Source of the DNA: Brachionus koreanus
Taxonomy: Eukaryota; Rotifera; Eurotatoria; Ploima; Brachionidae
Length of the DNA: 64,000 nt
Direction of reading: 5' to 3'
NCBI GenBank assembly: GCA_016987375.1
Contig: PJRA01000198.1
Location: 714,404 to 778,403, forward strand
In this document: positions 10,077 through 21,277 of the stretch, in pieces
How the letters are laid out: each line of letters starts with the position of its first letter
How positions within the stretch are numbered: position 1 is the first letter of the stretch
Program-made: the position numbers and the translations under genes
The notes under the pieces: generated by a model
The model's database searches: none
What the model was told of the DNA's origin: nothing
What the model saw: only the letters and a program-made list of their open reading frames with translations

Positions 10077-10444
10077 AAATTAAATCAAAAAAAATGTAAT
10101 TATTAATAAAACAATACTATTTATCTAAAAAATTTAAAAGAGAATTTAAAAGAGCAGTTTTTATCAATTTTTCAATACTCCTTCTTTTATCAATATTATC
10201 TCTGAGTATTAGCATCTTCGAAAAAATTCTTTCTCTTGTAATTTTATTTTTTAATGCTTTTTTGATTAGTAATTTTACATGTTTCTTGAATACGTTAAAA
10301 TAAAAAAAAGTTGATTCAAATAATTTTTTCTATTTCATGTTTTATTATGTATAAATAGTTGTTTTAATTTTGAGTATAATTAAATTAATAAACTTAAAAT
10401 TTATTAAAGAAGTATGTACCATTTAACTATTTATGACAAAATAC

Positions 10445-10529
10445 AACTGCTTCAATGAAGAATGCATTGATACATCTTTGATCTTATTTTAAGAACAATG
10501 ATTGTGTCATAGCAGAGAAGTAGTTTTTT
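10445..10529 (+). ncRNA. Candidate Pol III small RNA, copy E
   Basis: The outer stem now reads AACTGCTTC. The A-to-G change turns one A-U pair into a G-U pair, so pairing with GAAGTAGTT is kept. The apical hairpin is TCTTATTTTAAGA and the end is T6. Confidence 0.58.
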
Positions 10530-10896
10530 AAATTCAATCAAAAAAATGTAATTATTAATAAAACAATACTATTTATCTAAAAAATTTAAAAGAGAATTTA
10601 AAAGAGCAGTTTTTATCAATTTTTCAATACTCCTTCTTTTATCAATATTATCTCTGAGTATTAGCATCTTCGAAAAAATTCTTTCTCTTGTAATTTTATT
10701 TTTTAATGCTTTTTTGATTAGTAATTTTACATGTTTCTTGAATACGTTAAAATAAAAAAAAGTTGATTCAAATAATTTTTTCTATTTCATGTTTTATTAT
10801 GTATAAATAGTTGTTTTAATTTTGAGTATAATTAAATTAATAAACTTAAAATTTATTAAAGAAGTATGTACCATTTAACTATTTATGACAAAATAC

Positions 10897-10981
10897 AACT
10901 GCTTCAATGAAGAATGCATTGATACATCTTTGATCTTATTTTAAGAACAATGATTGTGTCATAGCAGAGAAGTAGTTTTTT
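10897..10981 (+). ncRNA. Candidate Pol III small RNA, copy F
   Basis: Same sequence as copy E in the body, including the G-U-compatible CTGCTTC. Product of the 452-bp tandem duplication. Confidence 0.58.
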
Positions 10982-11257
10982 AAATTCAATCAAAAAAATG
11001 TAATTATAAATAAAACTATTTATCTAAAAATTTACTTCAATTTCAAAATTTTTTTATGTAATTTAATTTTTTCAATTATATTCGCTTTTAAGAAAATCTC
11101 AATTGGTTTATTAATTGTAAAAAGTTTGCTGACAAATATGATTTTTTTTTAACTTTGGCAAAGTATGTTATCAGCTCTTGTTCTCATCCAGCCACCTTTC
11201 AGGTCCTGCATTTAAAGTCTTCTAAATCTTTGCTGCGATCTCAGTTCTTGTAATGCT
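10982..11257. repeat. Repeat block with a less AT-rich core (copy 2)
   Basis: Second copy of the block at 4622-4896, with a handful of differences (TTAATTGTAAAA for TTAATAGTAAAA; CCACCTTTCAGG for CCACCTATCAGG). It again separates two small-RNA units. Confidence 0.6.
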
Positions 11258-11457
11258 TTAAAATGAAGATGTAATTCTATTTTAGAAAAAATTATAATAT
11301 TTAGAAATTCTCAAAATAAAAAAGTTGATTCGAATTTTCTATTCTTTGACTCATATTTATTGTATAAGTAAAAGCTTATGTTGTTAATAAAATTAAATTA
11401 ATAAACTTAAAATTTATTAAAGAAGTATGTACCATTTAACTATTTATGACAAAATAC

Positions 11458-11542
11458 AACTACTTCAATGAAGAATGCATTGATACATCTTTGATCTTAA
11501 TTTAAGAACAATGATTGTGTCATAGCAGAGAAGTAGTTTTTT
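11458..11542 (+). ncRNA. Candidate Pol III small RNA, copy G
   Basis: Same unit as copy B, in the same local setting (offset 6360 bp), with AACTACTTC/GAAGTAGTT ends and a T6 terminator. Confidence 0.56.
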
Positions 11543-12194
11543 AAAATAAATTTATGAATGAAAATTAAAAATTAAACTTATTCTGTGAACACTTTATCAA
11601 TTTTAACATTTTTGTGGATAAAATTTGACAGTCATTATTATTTTAAAATCAAAATATCAAATTTTACAATTACTAATAAGTTAGGTAAATAAAATGAATA
11701 ATTTATTTATTTGAAAATTATAGGCCTTTTTTTATTGTTTTTTTTGTTAATACCTAAAAGTATCAATCAACATAAAAACAATCAAATTAATTGATTAATT
11801 AAAATTATTGAAGATTTTATTAAATCATATTTTATTCTTTTTAATAAATAGAAAAAATTTAGTGTTAAAAAAAAACATGAAAAAAAATTTTTTTTTTATT
11901 ATAAAAATAAATTTATAAATGCTGTGTAACAAAGAGTTAAAAATTTCTAAATTACAAATGCTACTAATACAATTCATCATAGCATAGACTACACTTATCA
12001 GTAAAAGAAGCAAAAGTGGTTCATTTTTGTCTAAAAAGTGGTTCTTTTTTGGAATGTTAAAAATGAGCTTTAATATGCTTTAATATGAATAATGATGAAA
12101 AATCTACACATGTTGAAATGATTTTTTGAAAAATAGGCATCTTAATTTAGTCCATTTTTTGCTTTTAAATTTAAAAATAAAACAAAATAAAAAT
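11543..12194. other. AT-rich spacer before the fifth 5S gene
   Basis: No gene recognised. The last ~60 bases (from about 12,137) are a diverged copy of the conserved 5S-upstream block, read toward the 5S gene, but there is no small-RNA unit at the expected distance. Confidence 0.6.
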
Positions 12195-12312
12195 GCCTAG
12201 GACCATATCACGTTGAATGCACCGGTTCTCGTCCGATCACCGAAGTTAAGCAACGTCGAGCCCGGTTAGTACTTGGATGGGTGACCGCCTGGGAATACCG
12301 GGTGTTCTAGGC
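12195..12312 (+). rRNA. 5S ribosomal RNA, copy 5
   Basis: 118 nt, complete, ending CTAGGC, followed by TTTATG and a T8 run as terminator. It faces copy 4 across the tandem small-RNA array, forming a second convergent pair like the one at 4-6 kb. Confidence 0.96.
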
Positions 12313-13209
12313 TTTATGTTTTTTTTATTCTAATTTATTTGTATTCTTTTAAATTTTTTTAATTACTTTTATGCTCTTGTAAAATATGAATGAGAAAATT
12401 TTTTTTTGTAATTAAATGAAATTAATTCTTTCTTCAATCTAAAGATTAAGCTTTCTTCCAGTCCGAATGTCAATAAGTTTGAAAATTTTAAAATTTATAT
12501 TGATTGTTTGTTTTTTTACACGTTTTGCTCTCTTAACCTTTAATAATTATTTAATCAATTAACGTCAATTCTGTCGACGTGAAAATTAATTTAAAAAAAA
12601 TTCTAATAAAATGAAAAAAAGTCAATATAAATTTAAATAAATTTTTACTTGCAATTTTTTTTAAAATTAATTTTGTCTAAAGTTATGAAAAACAAATGGA
12701 TTGAAAAAATTCTCCTTTATGAAATACTCAAATTATTTTCATAACTTTGTATTTATTCTTTTTATTTTTATTGATTCAAAACTAAATAAATAAAAATAAT
12801 CAATTTTATATTTTATTTTCGATATTTTAATAAACTTTAACACATTAAACATGTTTTAGTTCAGCTTTAATAATAACTAGTTTTTGTTAAAAACATAATT
12901 TACAATTTTTGTCTTAAATAAATTTAATATATTTTAAAAATAACAGATAAAGTAGAACAAGACAACAAAATGTTAAAATTTTAGAAACTAGTCTAAAAAA
13001 ATTTAGTTAAAATTTAACCATATAAGTTTAAATTGGAGGTAGAATTGTTTCATTTAAATAAAAAAAAAAAAAACACAAAATGGCCCAAAATAGTAACTGA
13101 ATACACTTTTTAAACGAAATAGGCCCTTAAATCACATTGCACTCTTTTAAGTCCGAGTCATTCGTGATCATTAAAAGTGTGCTTTTTATTTTAGTATTAA
13201 TTTGATAAG
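12313..13209. other. Intergenic, AT-rich
   Basis: Mostly A/T runs, including the 3' flank of the KDM7 gene. No open frame or RNA structure that I can support. Confidence 0.6.
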
Positions 13210-16200
13210 TTAAATGTTAATTATTCTATTTAGTTTGAGAAGTTTTCCAAGACGTTGCTTGGTAGTCGCTTGTCCTTTCTTGTTTTTCTGCTTAGTACCA
13301 ATGGCTGATGGAGTCAAACCTGTTGTCTTCTTGTCATTTTGATCTTTTCCTTCGCTAGCCAATTTTTCCTTTTTCAATTGTTTTTTTTTAAGTTTATTAC
13401 TCAATTTGAGATTGTTTTTAACTTTAAGCTTAAAATCTTCATCATTATCATCTGCCTCTTCTTCATCATCAAAATAGTCCTCGTCTTGGTCCAGATCATC
13501 CTGGTTAGCCAGCGATTCACCCTTAGGGGCCAAATAGTGTGCCGCAAATGGCTTTATTTTCCTTTTTCTTCCTGATTTTTGCTCACAGTTAGCTTGTTCT
13601 GCACTCGTCTCACCTAAATTAGGATAAACATAATCACCATCAATTATATCACCACCTTCCTCTTGGTTAACTGACTGCTCGCTAGTTTCTATAGGCTTTA
13701 ATTTAATTTTGAGTTTGATCGGAGCCGATTCGGTCGAATCATCTGCATCGACTTTAATTCCATCAGTTATATTCGTGTAGTTCAATACTTCTTTTTGAGG
13801 CTTGTCGGTAGACATTTTTTTCTTGTGCACAACCTGACTCTTTAGCAACAGCTTAGGAAACAAAAATCATTAGAATTTAATCCTAGATAAGCAATTGAAT
13901 AAATTCTCAAACCTCTGATTTGTTCAGTTCTTTGTTCATTATTTTTACCAGTTTATCGCAGTTAATTTTCTTTGGAATTTCATAATCATGAGTTTCGTAA
14001 TACTTGAAAAAAAAATTTTTTTTTTTAAAAAAGAAATTTTATTAACAATTTGATTTAGGAAATAATGTGTGCAGCAATTTTTTTTTTCTTAGTTAAAAAT
14101 TGATGAAAAATTTGCTTAAATGGATTTGATTAATGAGTGGCCCAGTATCTGGCAAAGATCAAGACATAAATTAAACTAAAATTATGATTTAGGTTAGCAA
14201 AACAAATGCTATGGACAGCTCATTTTGTTCAGGTACGACCTCAAATCACCTTTATTATCAATTTTAATTTAGAATTAAATTTTTTTTTATTTTTTTTTGT
14301 AATATCCTCTAGTCAATTCTATATTTATTTGAAACAATTTTTGTTATGTTAGAAATTGTTATTCCTAATTATTTACACCGATTGAGGCATCATAAACCCG
14401 TTTACCTGGCATAGATAATTCAAAATTTTTACTAGTTTTTGTTTGCATCAACTCGACCTACATATCTTGTTGTTTATGTAGTTCAAAAAATTATTAATAT
14501 CAAATATTTTATCATTCAACTTACTATTCATACTTGGTCTAACACACTCAACAACTGGTTTAGCAAGTTTTATCATATGCTTTTCTTTTTAGTCAAAAAT
14601 TTAAGTTTTTTCTTCTGTTTATTATAAAAAAAAAATTGAATGCCTGAATTTGATTTGTTTTGATTGTTTTCCATCGAGTATCCTTAACCAGTATTGCTGA
14701 AAATTTTGAATAAAAAGTAAAAATCTAGACAACAATAATTATCTAATTAGACTAATGAAAAAAAGTCGTGATTCAACCTTTTAACTAGATGAAACTGATA
14801 CTCACTCTGTGCTTACTGTTCATTTAATTAGCAAATTTTTTTTTCTAAATACTTGAATTATTAAATTTAATTTTGAATAACACTAAATGAACTCTCTCAT
14901 TATTAGTAATTGAATAAATTAATAAAAAAAAAATTGTTTTTTTTAGAATGACTAATTTTTGAAAAAATTTTTATTTTTTTCTCCCGATCAAATAAATTTT
15001 TTTCTTCCAAATTTAGTCAATGAAAAAAAAATGGTGCTTTGATTTTTTCAAAACAAAAATAATTTTTATCAGATAAATGATTTAAAAAAAAAAGAATAGG
15101 TTTTATTTTTTTTTTTTCTAAATTTAATTAATCATAACCTTTCATATTTTTTGATGACTTTTTTTTTTCTTAATTGCAAACAAATACTTACGTCTTTGGA
15201 AGTTATCCATTTTCTGAGCATATAGTTTAGATATTTTAGATTTTTGTGAAGTTTAAAGTCGACGCATTCTTTTTTTGAATTTTTTTCTTTCAATATTTGC
15301 GTAAAATATTTAGCTGCATACCATTGTAAAGTTTCAAATGCAGGAAAACGGTATTTTTCAGGCGTGTTCAGCCTAGTCTCCATTTCATATATCCTTAAAA
15401 AAATAGAAATTTATTAACTCAACTAGCAGAAAAAATAAAAATTAATTTCACTTTAATTGCAAAGATATGCTGTGAGAGTGCAAGAAATTTCCACCAAAGA
15501 CCAGCGAATCACTTGGTGTGTACACTGCATGTATCCAACCACTTGGCAATAAAATAGTATTTCCAGCCTTGAGCTCAAATTGGTAGCAATTTTGAATTTT
15601 GTCACCTAAAAAAATTTCGCTTTGGTTTTTTAGCTTATTCCATTCTTCGTAAATCTTCAAGTTTTCATCACTAGGCTCAATTAAATAGAATATTTTGTCG
15701 CCTTTAACTACATGATACCAAACAGACGAGCCACCAAAATCTATGTGAAAATCGGTATAGGACCGGCCAGCACTAATAAGACAATATTTTTGAACTTCTG
15801 GCTTGATAATGTGATTTGGCTTGGATGCACTGTTGTTATCTTGCTCGTCATTTGACCACACTCCGTTTGAAACCCAGCTCAGCTCTTCGACTATTTTCGG
15901 AGCAGTTATGTTTTCGGTCAGTTTTGTCTTTGATATCTCAAAACTAATCAAGTTATATATTTTCTCTCTAGGTTCTGTCTTGAAATAGCTGTTTAGCTCG
16001 GTTATGCTCATTTGATAGACTTCTTGGCGCTCCACGTCAATTACGTCTATTGAATAATCTCCGCCTAAAATAATAGTTTTTTTAAAATAATGAATTTATT
16101 CTTATATTAAGAAACAAATTGGCATACCAACAATATTTTCAATCTTGGATAAGTCGATTTCGTCACTAGAAGGCATAGTAAAGCCAAGAGTTGTCTTATC

Positions 16201-16949
16201 CTCAATAAGAATGGGAGTTTCGAATTTATTTTTTTCAAAATAATCTCTTGTCAAAATATCACCCGAGTGAATTTTTTTCACTATTCCATTTTCGAAAGCA
16301 CTTATTAAAAAATTTTTTTTCATTTTTTTTTTTCTAATAATCAAATTTAGTTTACTCTTTAAACTTTTTTTTTAGTAAATGATCGACAAATATTTGTGTT
16401 CCTGCTTGTACAGGCTTTAAAAATTATTTAAATTTTTTATATTATTTTAAAAAATGATACTTTTTTGGCCGCATTCGGGTCACTATAATCATGCCGATGA
16501 CAATTTAGTCTTTGTTTATCTTAGAAATTAAAAACCAAATAAAAAAAAACATCTTTCTTTAAAAGTTAATATTACAAATTGTTTTTCTTTGTTCGTTTGT
16601 ACATGCAGAGCATACATATGTCTCAATATCGGCAATAAGTCTAGGACTCAAATTAACACATCTAAATAAATTTTTTTTTTTTAAATAAATAAACAAAATA
16701 TTTATTTAATTACGGTAAATGAAACCATTGCTCGCAAAAATCACATTGTATCATTATTTCGCCTTCTTCGCAGCTTTTTCGCTCACATATACAATAGTCC
16801 AATTCTTGTGCATTATCGGACGGAGTTTGAGAGTTCTGGGTTGGATCTGAATGAACAATATCTTGATTAGTTGGCGGAGAGAGCAACGAGTCTGGTGGTG
16901 ACTCAACGCCCAGAGACTTTTTCCCGTTGATCAGTTCTTCAACGTTCAT
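13210..16949 (-). CDS. KDM7/PHF8-type JmjC histone demethylase
   Basis: Nine exons joined in phase: 16949-16714, 16661-16576, 16519-16461, 16414-16356, 16333-16128, 16064-15452, 15393-15192, 14002-13913, 13851-13210; about 730 aa. Exons 1-2 form the PHD finger (CICERKSCEEGEIMIQCDFC ... VCSAC). In this family the finger binds H3K4me3 and guides the enzyme. Exon 6 holds the JmjC domain with the Fe(II) triad: H and D in SYTDFHIDFGG and the distal H in GWIHAVYTP. The triad is complete, unlike PHF2 with its Tyr, so activity on H3K9me2/K27me2 or H4K20me1 is expected. Exons 7-9 give the helical linker and an acidic/Lys-rich tail. Intron 4 is only 22 nt (a 31-nt alternative exists). Intron 7 is about 1.2 kb. 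Confidence 0.93.
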
Positions 16950-18607
16950 TTCTTTTAAATCTAACTAGTTAGCCTTTACAAATAATTTTAGAAAAAAAAT
17001 TTTCAAGATTTTTTTTGGGGGGGGGTTGTAATAAACTTAGTGACAGCATGCGTGTGAGAGAGATAGTGAGTGCGTGTGTGTGTGCGTGTGTATTGGAACC
17101 TTGCATTGCTTTAAATTTTAATTTAACAATATACTTTTTAATAGATATATATATATAAATACAATATAACAAATAATACTTTAGTCTGCGACGTCGAGTC
17201 AAAGACTCTAGTCGAAATTTTTTATGCTAACAAAAAACCATCGTTTATTATTTCTACGATTTTATTTTAGGGAGTAATTTACTATGTTATTTTTTGAAAA
17301 TAATTTATGCTAATTAGTTTTTTAGACTTGGCATTTTGTCTTGTAGATTTAGAAAAATAGGAATATCTATCTATGGTTAGATTGCCGTAATGAATGGTGC
17401 GTGATTTATATTGACAAAGATGACTTGTTCATTGAAACTTTTTTTTTTTTAACAAAAATTTAAAACATATTTAAGATTTTGTAATAGAAAATTATTTATT
17501 ATGCTCAAATAAATTAGGTTACTATTTTAATTCAAATATGAAATTAATAATTATGAACTAGATTATAAACCAATGCACTAGGCTATAATTTTCAAATAAT
17601 TAACCAAAATTTCATTGAATTTTGGACAAATGAGTATTGAACTTTAACATGGTTAAAAGAATTATTTTGCTTTTGACAGTTTTTAGAGATTTTGATGAAA
17701 TTTTTTTGTCATTATTTATCAGAAAAATAAAGGCTTGTCAAATAATTGATTATAATTTAATTTATTTAAAACATGTTAACAAAGCTAAATTTTATAAACA
17801 AAAATTTGCATATTTGATTCATTACATAATAGAATATAATAAAATAAAAAAAATTGATTTTTTTTCTAATTTTTTTTCTTTTTCGGTATAAAAACACCTT
17901 GGGTTTTTGTTTTCGCTTTATATTGAAAATTTACTTTTTTAATTTTTTTCATTTTAGCTTGGGACCGTGCAAGCTAAAGTTGATGATTTTATATTTTGAT
18001 CATAAGCATAAAAATATGCTTTTGTGATGAATTTTTTTAATCAAATAATTTTTTAAAAAGTTTAAAATATTTTTTGGCAGTAATTTTTAAAACAATAACC
18101 ATTTAAAATAGAAAAAGTAAGTTTGAAGTACAGAAAAAATTACACGCTAGCGTCAATTTCAGTAGAGTGGCAACAACTTTTCATTACTCTCTCTGCTTCG
18201 AATCAAAAACCACTTTATCAATTAATAATTCCAAACTTTTTTACTGTTACTGTGGTTTCAGCTTGAATTCTTGAACGCTTGGAAGCTATGCATGCATGTA
18301 TTAGCACTTTTAACTTTTCACAAATTTTAAGCTCTGCTTTTTTCTCAATTTCAAATTTAATTCTTTTTTTGAAAAAGAAATTTAAACTTAAATGTGTTAG
18401 GTAAAAAGTTCTTAAAATAATTGAAATTTTTTTTTGCTGAATATCGAAAAATTCGAACAAATCAATAAACTAAACTAAATTAAATGAATTAAAATTAACA
18501 AAAATTTAAAATCAATTTTAATGGGACTGAAATTTTTTTTTTAAATACTTTTATATATAAAACTAAAACTTTTAAATAGTAATTGAATTTGGAATTTTTT
18601 TACAAAA
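16950..18607. other. Upstream region of KDM7 and intergenic
   Basis: Contains a GT/GA-rich microsatellite at about 17,040-17,095, presumably in the KDM7 promoter or 5' UTR. Beyond that it is AT-rich sequence. A frame at 17,637-17,891 is low-complexity (Ile/Lys/Phe/Tyr) and I do not call it a gene. No RNA gene recognised. Confidence 0.5.
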
Positions 18608-19566
18608 TTATTGATATTTAAACAAAAATTTAAGTAATTTTTTTTCTGATTTACTCCTAAATTCTGAGCAAATATCACTTAGAACAAACTGTATTGATTC
18701 ATTGATTAATTGAATCCGATGTTCTGGTTTAACAGGAAATCTTAAAAAAACTGTTCTTTTTGCCCAAAAATTTAAAAAATTAGGTGGTATTTGACACTCA
18801 AAGGACCGGCTATTTTTGTCAAAATTATTTTTGTTTAAATTTGTAACATTAGTTCCATAAAAGTCTGTAACCTTAAAAAAGACTAAATTTAAAAGACCAT
18901 TTTCAAAGCTTTAAAATAAATATTAAAACATGTATATATGATTGATAGTTAATTAAAAAATTAAATTTGAATTTTTGAAAAAGTGCCAAAATGAGACCGC
19001 AGGTCCTTTGAGTGTTAATTAATTAAGTATGATTCAATGTGGCCAAATTTTCAGTTCCATTACGAAAAATTGATTTTAAATTTTTGTTAATTTTAATTAA
19101 TTTAGTTTAGTTTAGTATGCGTAAAGAAATTCACATAATTGAAAAATAACATCAGTAGAGAACACACAAGGACTAATGAGGAGACTAGCTAAAGCAAAGA
19201 TATCTTTGTTAAATTCTTACTATTGTGGAAATCAACCAGCTACAGCAGGGAGACCACGCTAAAACTTTAAAAAAATGTAGTAAAATTGATTGTCCATTTT
19301 TTTGATATCCTTTCTTCTTTCATTCAAAGTGCATGCCCAAGCCTTTACAGTCTTTTTTTCTTAATGCATTGACTTAATAGCTCTGAATTTGTTCTTTTGT
19401 ATAAATAGACATTCGACAGTGTCTCAGGCTAGTGTAAATTAAAAACTTTATAACTACATAACTTGTTTAAATTGTAATCAAATTAAGACTTTTCTTACCT
19501 AAATTTTAAATAATGATCCTCTAATATTGAAGACTGCAATTTTAGCCACATATTTTGTACAGCCAT
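18608..19566 (-). CDS. Small two-exon gene, unrecognised
   Basis: Exon 1 19566-19499 starts MAVQNMWLKLQSSILEDHYL, after an in-frame stop. A consensus donor (AG/GTAAGA) joins it in phase to exon 2 18908-18608, giving 122 aa. The second exon has balanced composition (FWAKRTVFLRFPVKPEHRIQ), unlike random AT-rich frames, so I think it is coding. The pattern WLKLQ...FSFENG...VTD faintly recalls the head domain of the XRCC4/XLF family, but this is too weak to name it. The intron holds a LINE fragment (19,140-19,445). An inverted repeat with one arm in exon 2 (18,790) raises the alternative that part of exon 2 derives from a MITE. Confidence 0.42.
19140..19445 (-). mobile_element. LINE 3' fragment (endonuclease-type reverse transcriptase tail)
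   Basis: On the minus strand the broken frames give ETLSNVYLYKRTNSELLSQC, then a basic KKKRL and MKEERISK. This matches the last part of LINE polyproteins, where a conserved RLRWLGH-x-RM-x-RIPKKA segment occurs. The same segment is seen, better preserved, at 45,562-45,760. Stops interrupt the reading (RL*RLGH), so it is dead. It sits inside the intron of the small gene. Confidence 0.6.
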
Positions 19567-19846
19567 AAATTTGTTTTGTTCCAAAAATTAAATATAAGCC
19601 TCAATTTATTTTTTAAAGAAATTCGCTTAAATAAAATTCTTCAATATTTTAGAAAAAAAAAATTTTAAATTTATTTATAAAAAATTTTACTTATAAAAGA
19701 CTCATTTTTTCTATTTAGTTTATTGAAACTGCATAATCAAACAAAATATACATAAACGAAATATTAATAAAAGAAAATAAAAATATTGTTTGAAAATTGA
19801 ACAACGATTTAGCAAAATTTTGGAAAAAAAATTTCGCCTTTAATAG

Positions 19847-21111
19847 CTATTCTTCCATATGAGGTAGCCAGAAAACCATTTGATGACAAGCACTAGCCAT
19901 CATCATAAATTTAGGATTAAATTGAATAGATTGAATAGTTTCAGTGTGTTCAGAGTTTATAACAGCAACTTTGTTTCCTTTTTCCACACTCCAAATATGA
20001 ATTTTTCCATCCGATGAACCACTCAATACGAATTGAGAGTCTGGCGTAAACGAAGCTTCTAGAGGAATATTCTTTATGTTTGAATGACCCTAGAGATTTT
20101 TTTAAAAATAGACATCTTTTTTTGTTGTCTTTAAAATAGCTTACTGTAAATGTATGTAAAACATTTCCATGAAATGCATCAACCAATTTAATCATTGAAC
20201 CACTAGTTGATATTAATATATATTTACCATCGGGACTAAATTTCAATCCTGTCCACTCTATGTTCATGTCTCGTGCTTCTTTTTCAATTTTGAAATTTGA
20301 AAATGGGCCCTGGTAAACAAATTCTGCTAAATTAATTTAATTTTTTCTCAAATTTAAAATTCACCAACCTTGTCAAAAGACCTTAGGTCATAGAGTTTGA
20401 TTGTATCTGAATTGATACCTGCCGCAAATATTAATCCTTCTGGATCGAAATTAGCAACTGGAAAACCAGGCAAGTGCATGACACCTAAGCAAACTGAGTG
20501 TCTCAAGTCCCACAATCGAATTGTTTGATCTAACGATCCAGAGAGAAATTTATCATCAACTGGTGACATGCACAGTGTAACTACTCTTTAATATAAAATA
20601 ATTTCTTTTAATAAAAATAAATCATCAAATTAATAATTTACTTTTTTTCATGACCAGTATAATATCTTATGTATTTATTATCATGCAGTGATAAATATCT
20701 AATTGAGTCTAAAGTTAAATAATAAAAATTATTGTTTTTAAATTAAAAAAGTGTTTACCATCCACTTTAGTAGAGCTGTGAATTGCCGTATTGGATGCAT
20801 GAGTGTAATGAATAAGATCAACTCCATATTTTTTACTATTCAAGCTTTTTTTAGGCCTTTAAAAACTAATTAATTAAATCACACAAAAAAAAAATATTCA
20901 ATTTAAAAACTGACGTTCCCGATTGGCAATCATAGATGAAAATAGATTCGTCATCACTACTTGATATCAGAGTATCGCCTTGTACCGAAAAATCAAGCGA
21001 ATTTATTCGCATTGTATTTTCTCGGAATGTTTTGGCAGCGCGAAAACTCTTTATCACTTGTTCGGTTAATTTCATTTTTTCTTTAATTGGTGTATTAGTT
21101 ATATCTCTCAT
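19847..21111 (-). CDS. WDR82: WDR82 (Swd2-type WD40 protein)
   Basis: Six exons: 21111 (or 21075)-20915, 20856-20759, 20708-20642, 20585-20369, 20309-20145, 20089-19847; 316 aa from the MKLTEQV start, 12 more from the upstream ATG. Animal WDR82 starts MKLT, so 21075 is the likelier start. The protein is a single WD40 propeller with strong family blocks: [75 protein letters not shown] and a final [14 protein letters not shown]82 recruits SET1 H3K4 methyltransferase to Ser5-phosphorylated Pol II and forms the PNUTS-PP1 phosphatase complex. Length matches the human protein (313 aa). All introns are 49-59 nt. Confidence 0.96.
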
Positions 21112-21277
21112 TTTTTATTCTAATAGAATATTTTCAAAATTTAAAATTTTTTATTTCAATAATTATTTTTCTATATATATCAAAAAAAAGCACTCAAATA
21201 AAGTGTCAAAATAAACATTACATTAATTTAGTATTTAAATATTTTATTTTAAAAAATTAGTAAAACTCAAATTAAAA

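Larger units (their letters stand above)
9993..10896. repeat. Two tandem 452-bp units carrying small-RNA copies
   Basis: Small-RNA starts at 9993, 10,445 and 10,897 are spaced exactly 452 bp apart. The second and third copies and their flanks are almost identical base for base, so the duplication is recent. Each unit also carries a spacer block (CTCTGAGTATTAGCATCTTC) that reappears inverted near 5437-5470. Confidence 0.9.

Noticed and set aside
17637..17891. 84-codon plus-strand frame
   Set aside because: Almost only Ile, Lys, Phe, Asn and Tyr with no domain pattern, as expected by chance at this base composition.
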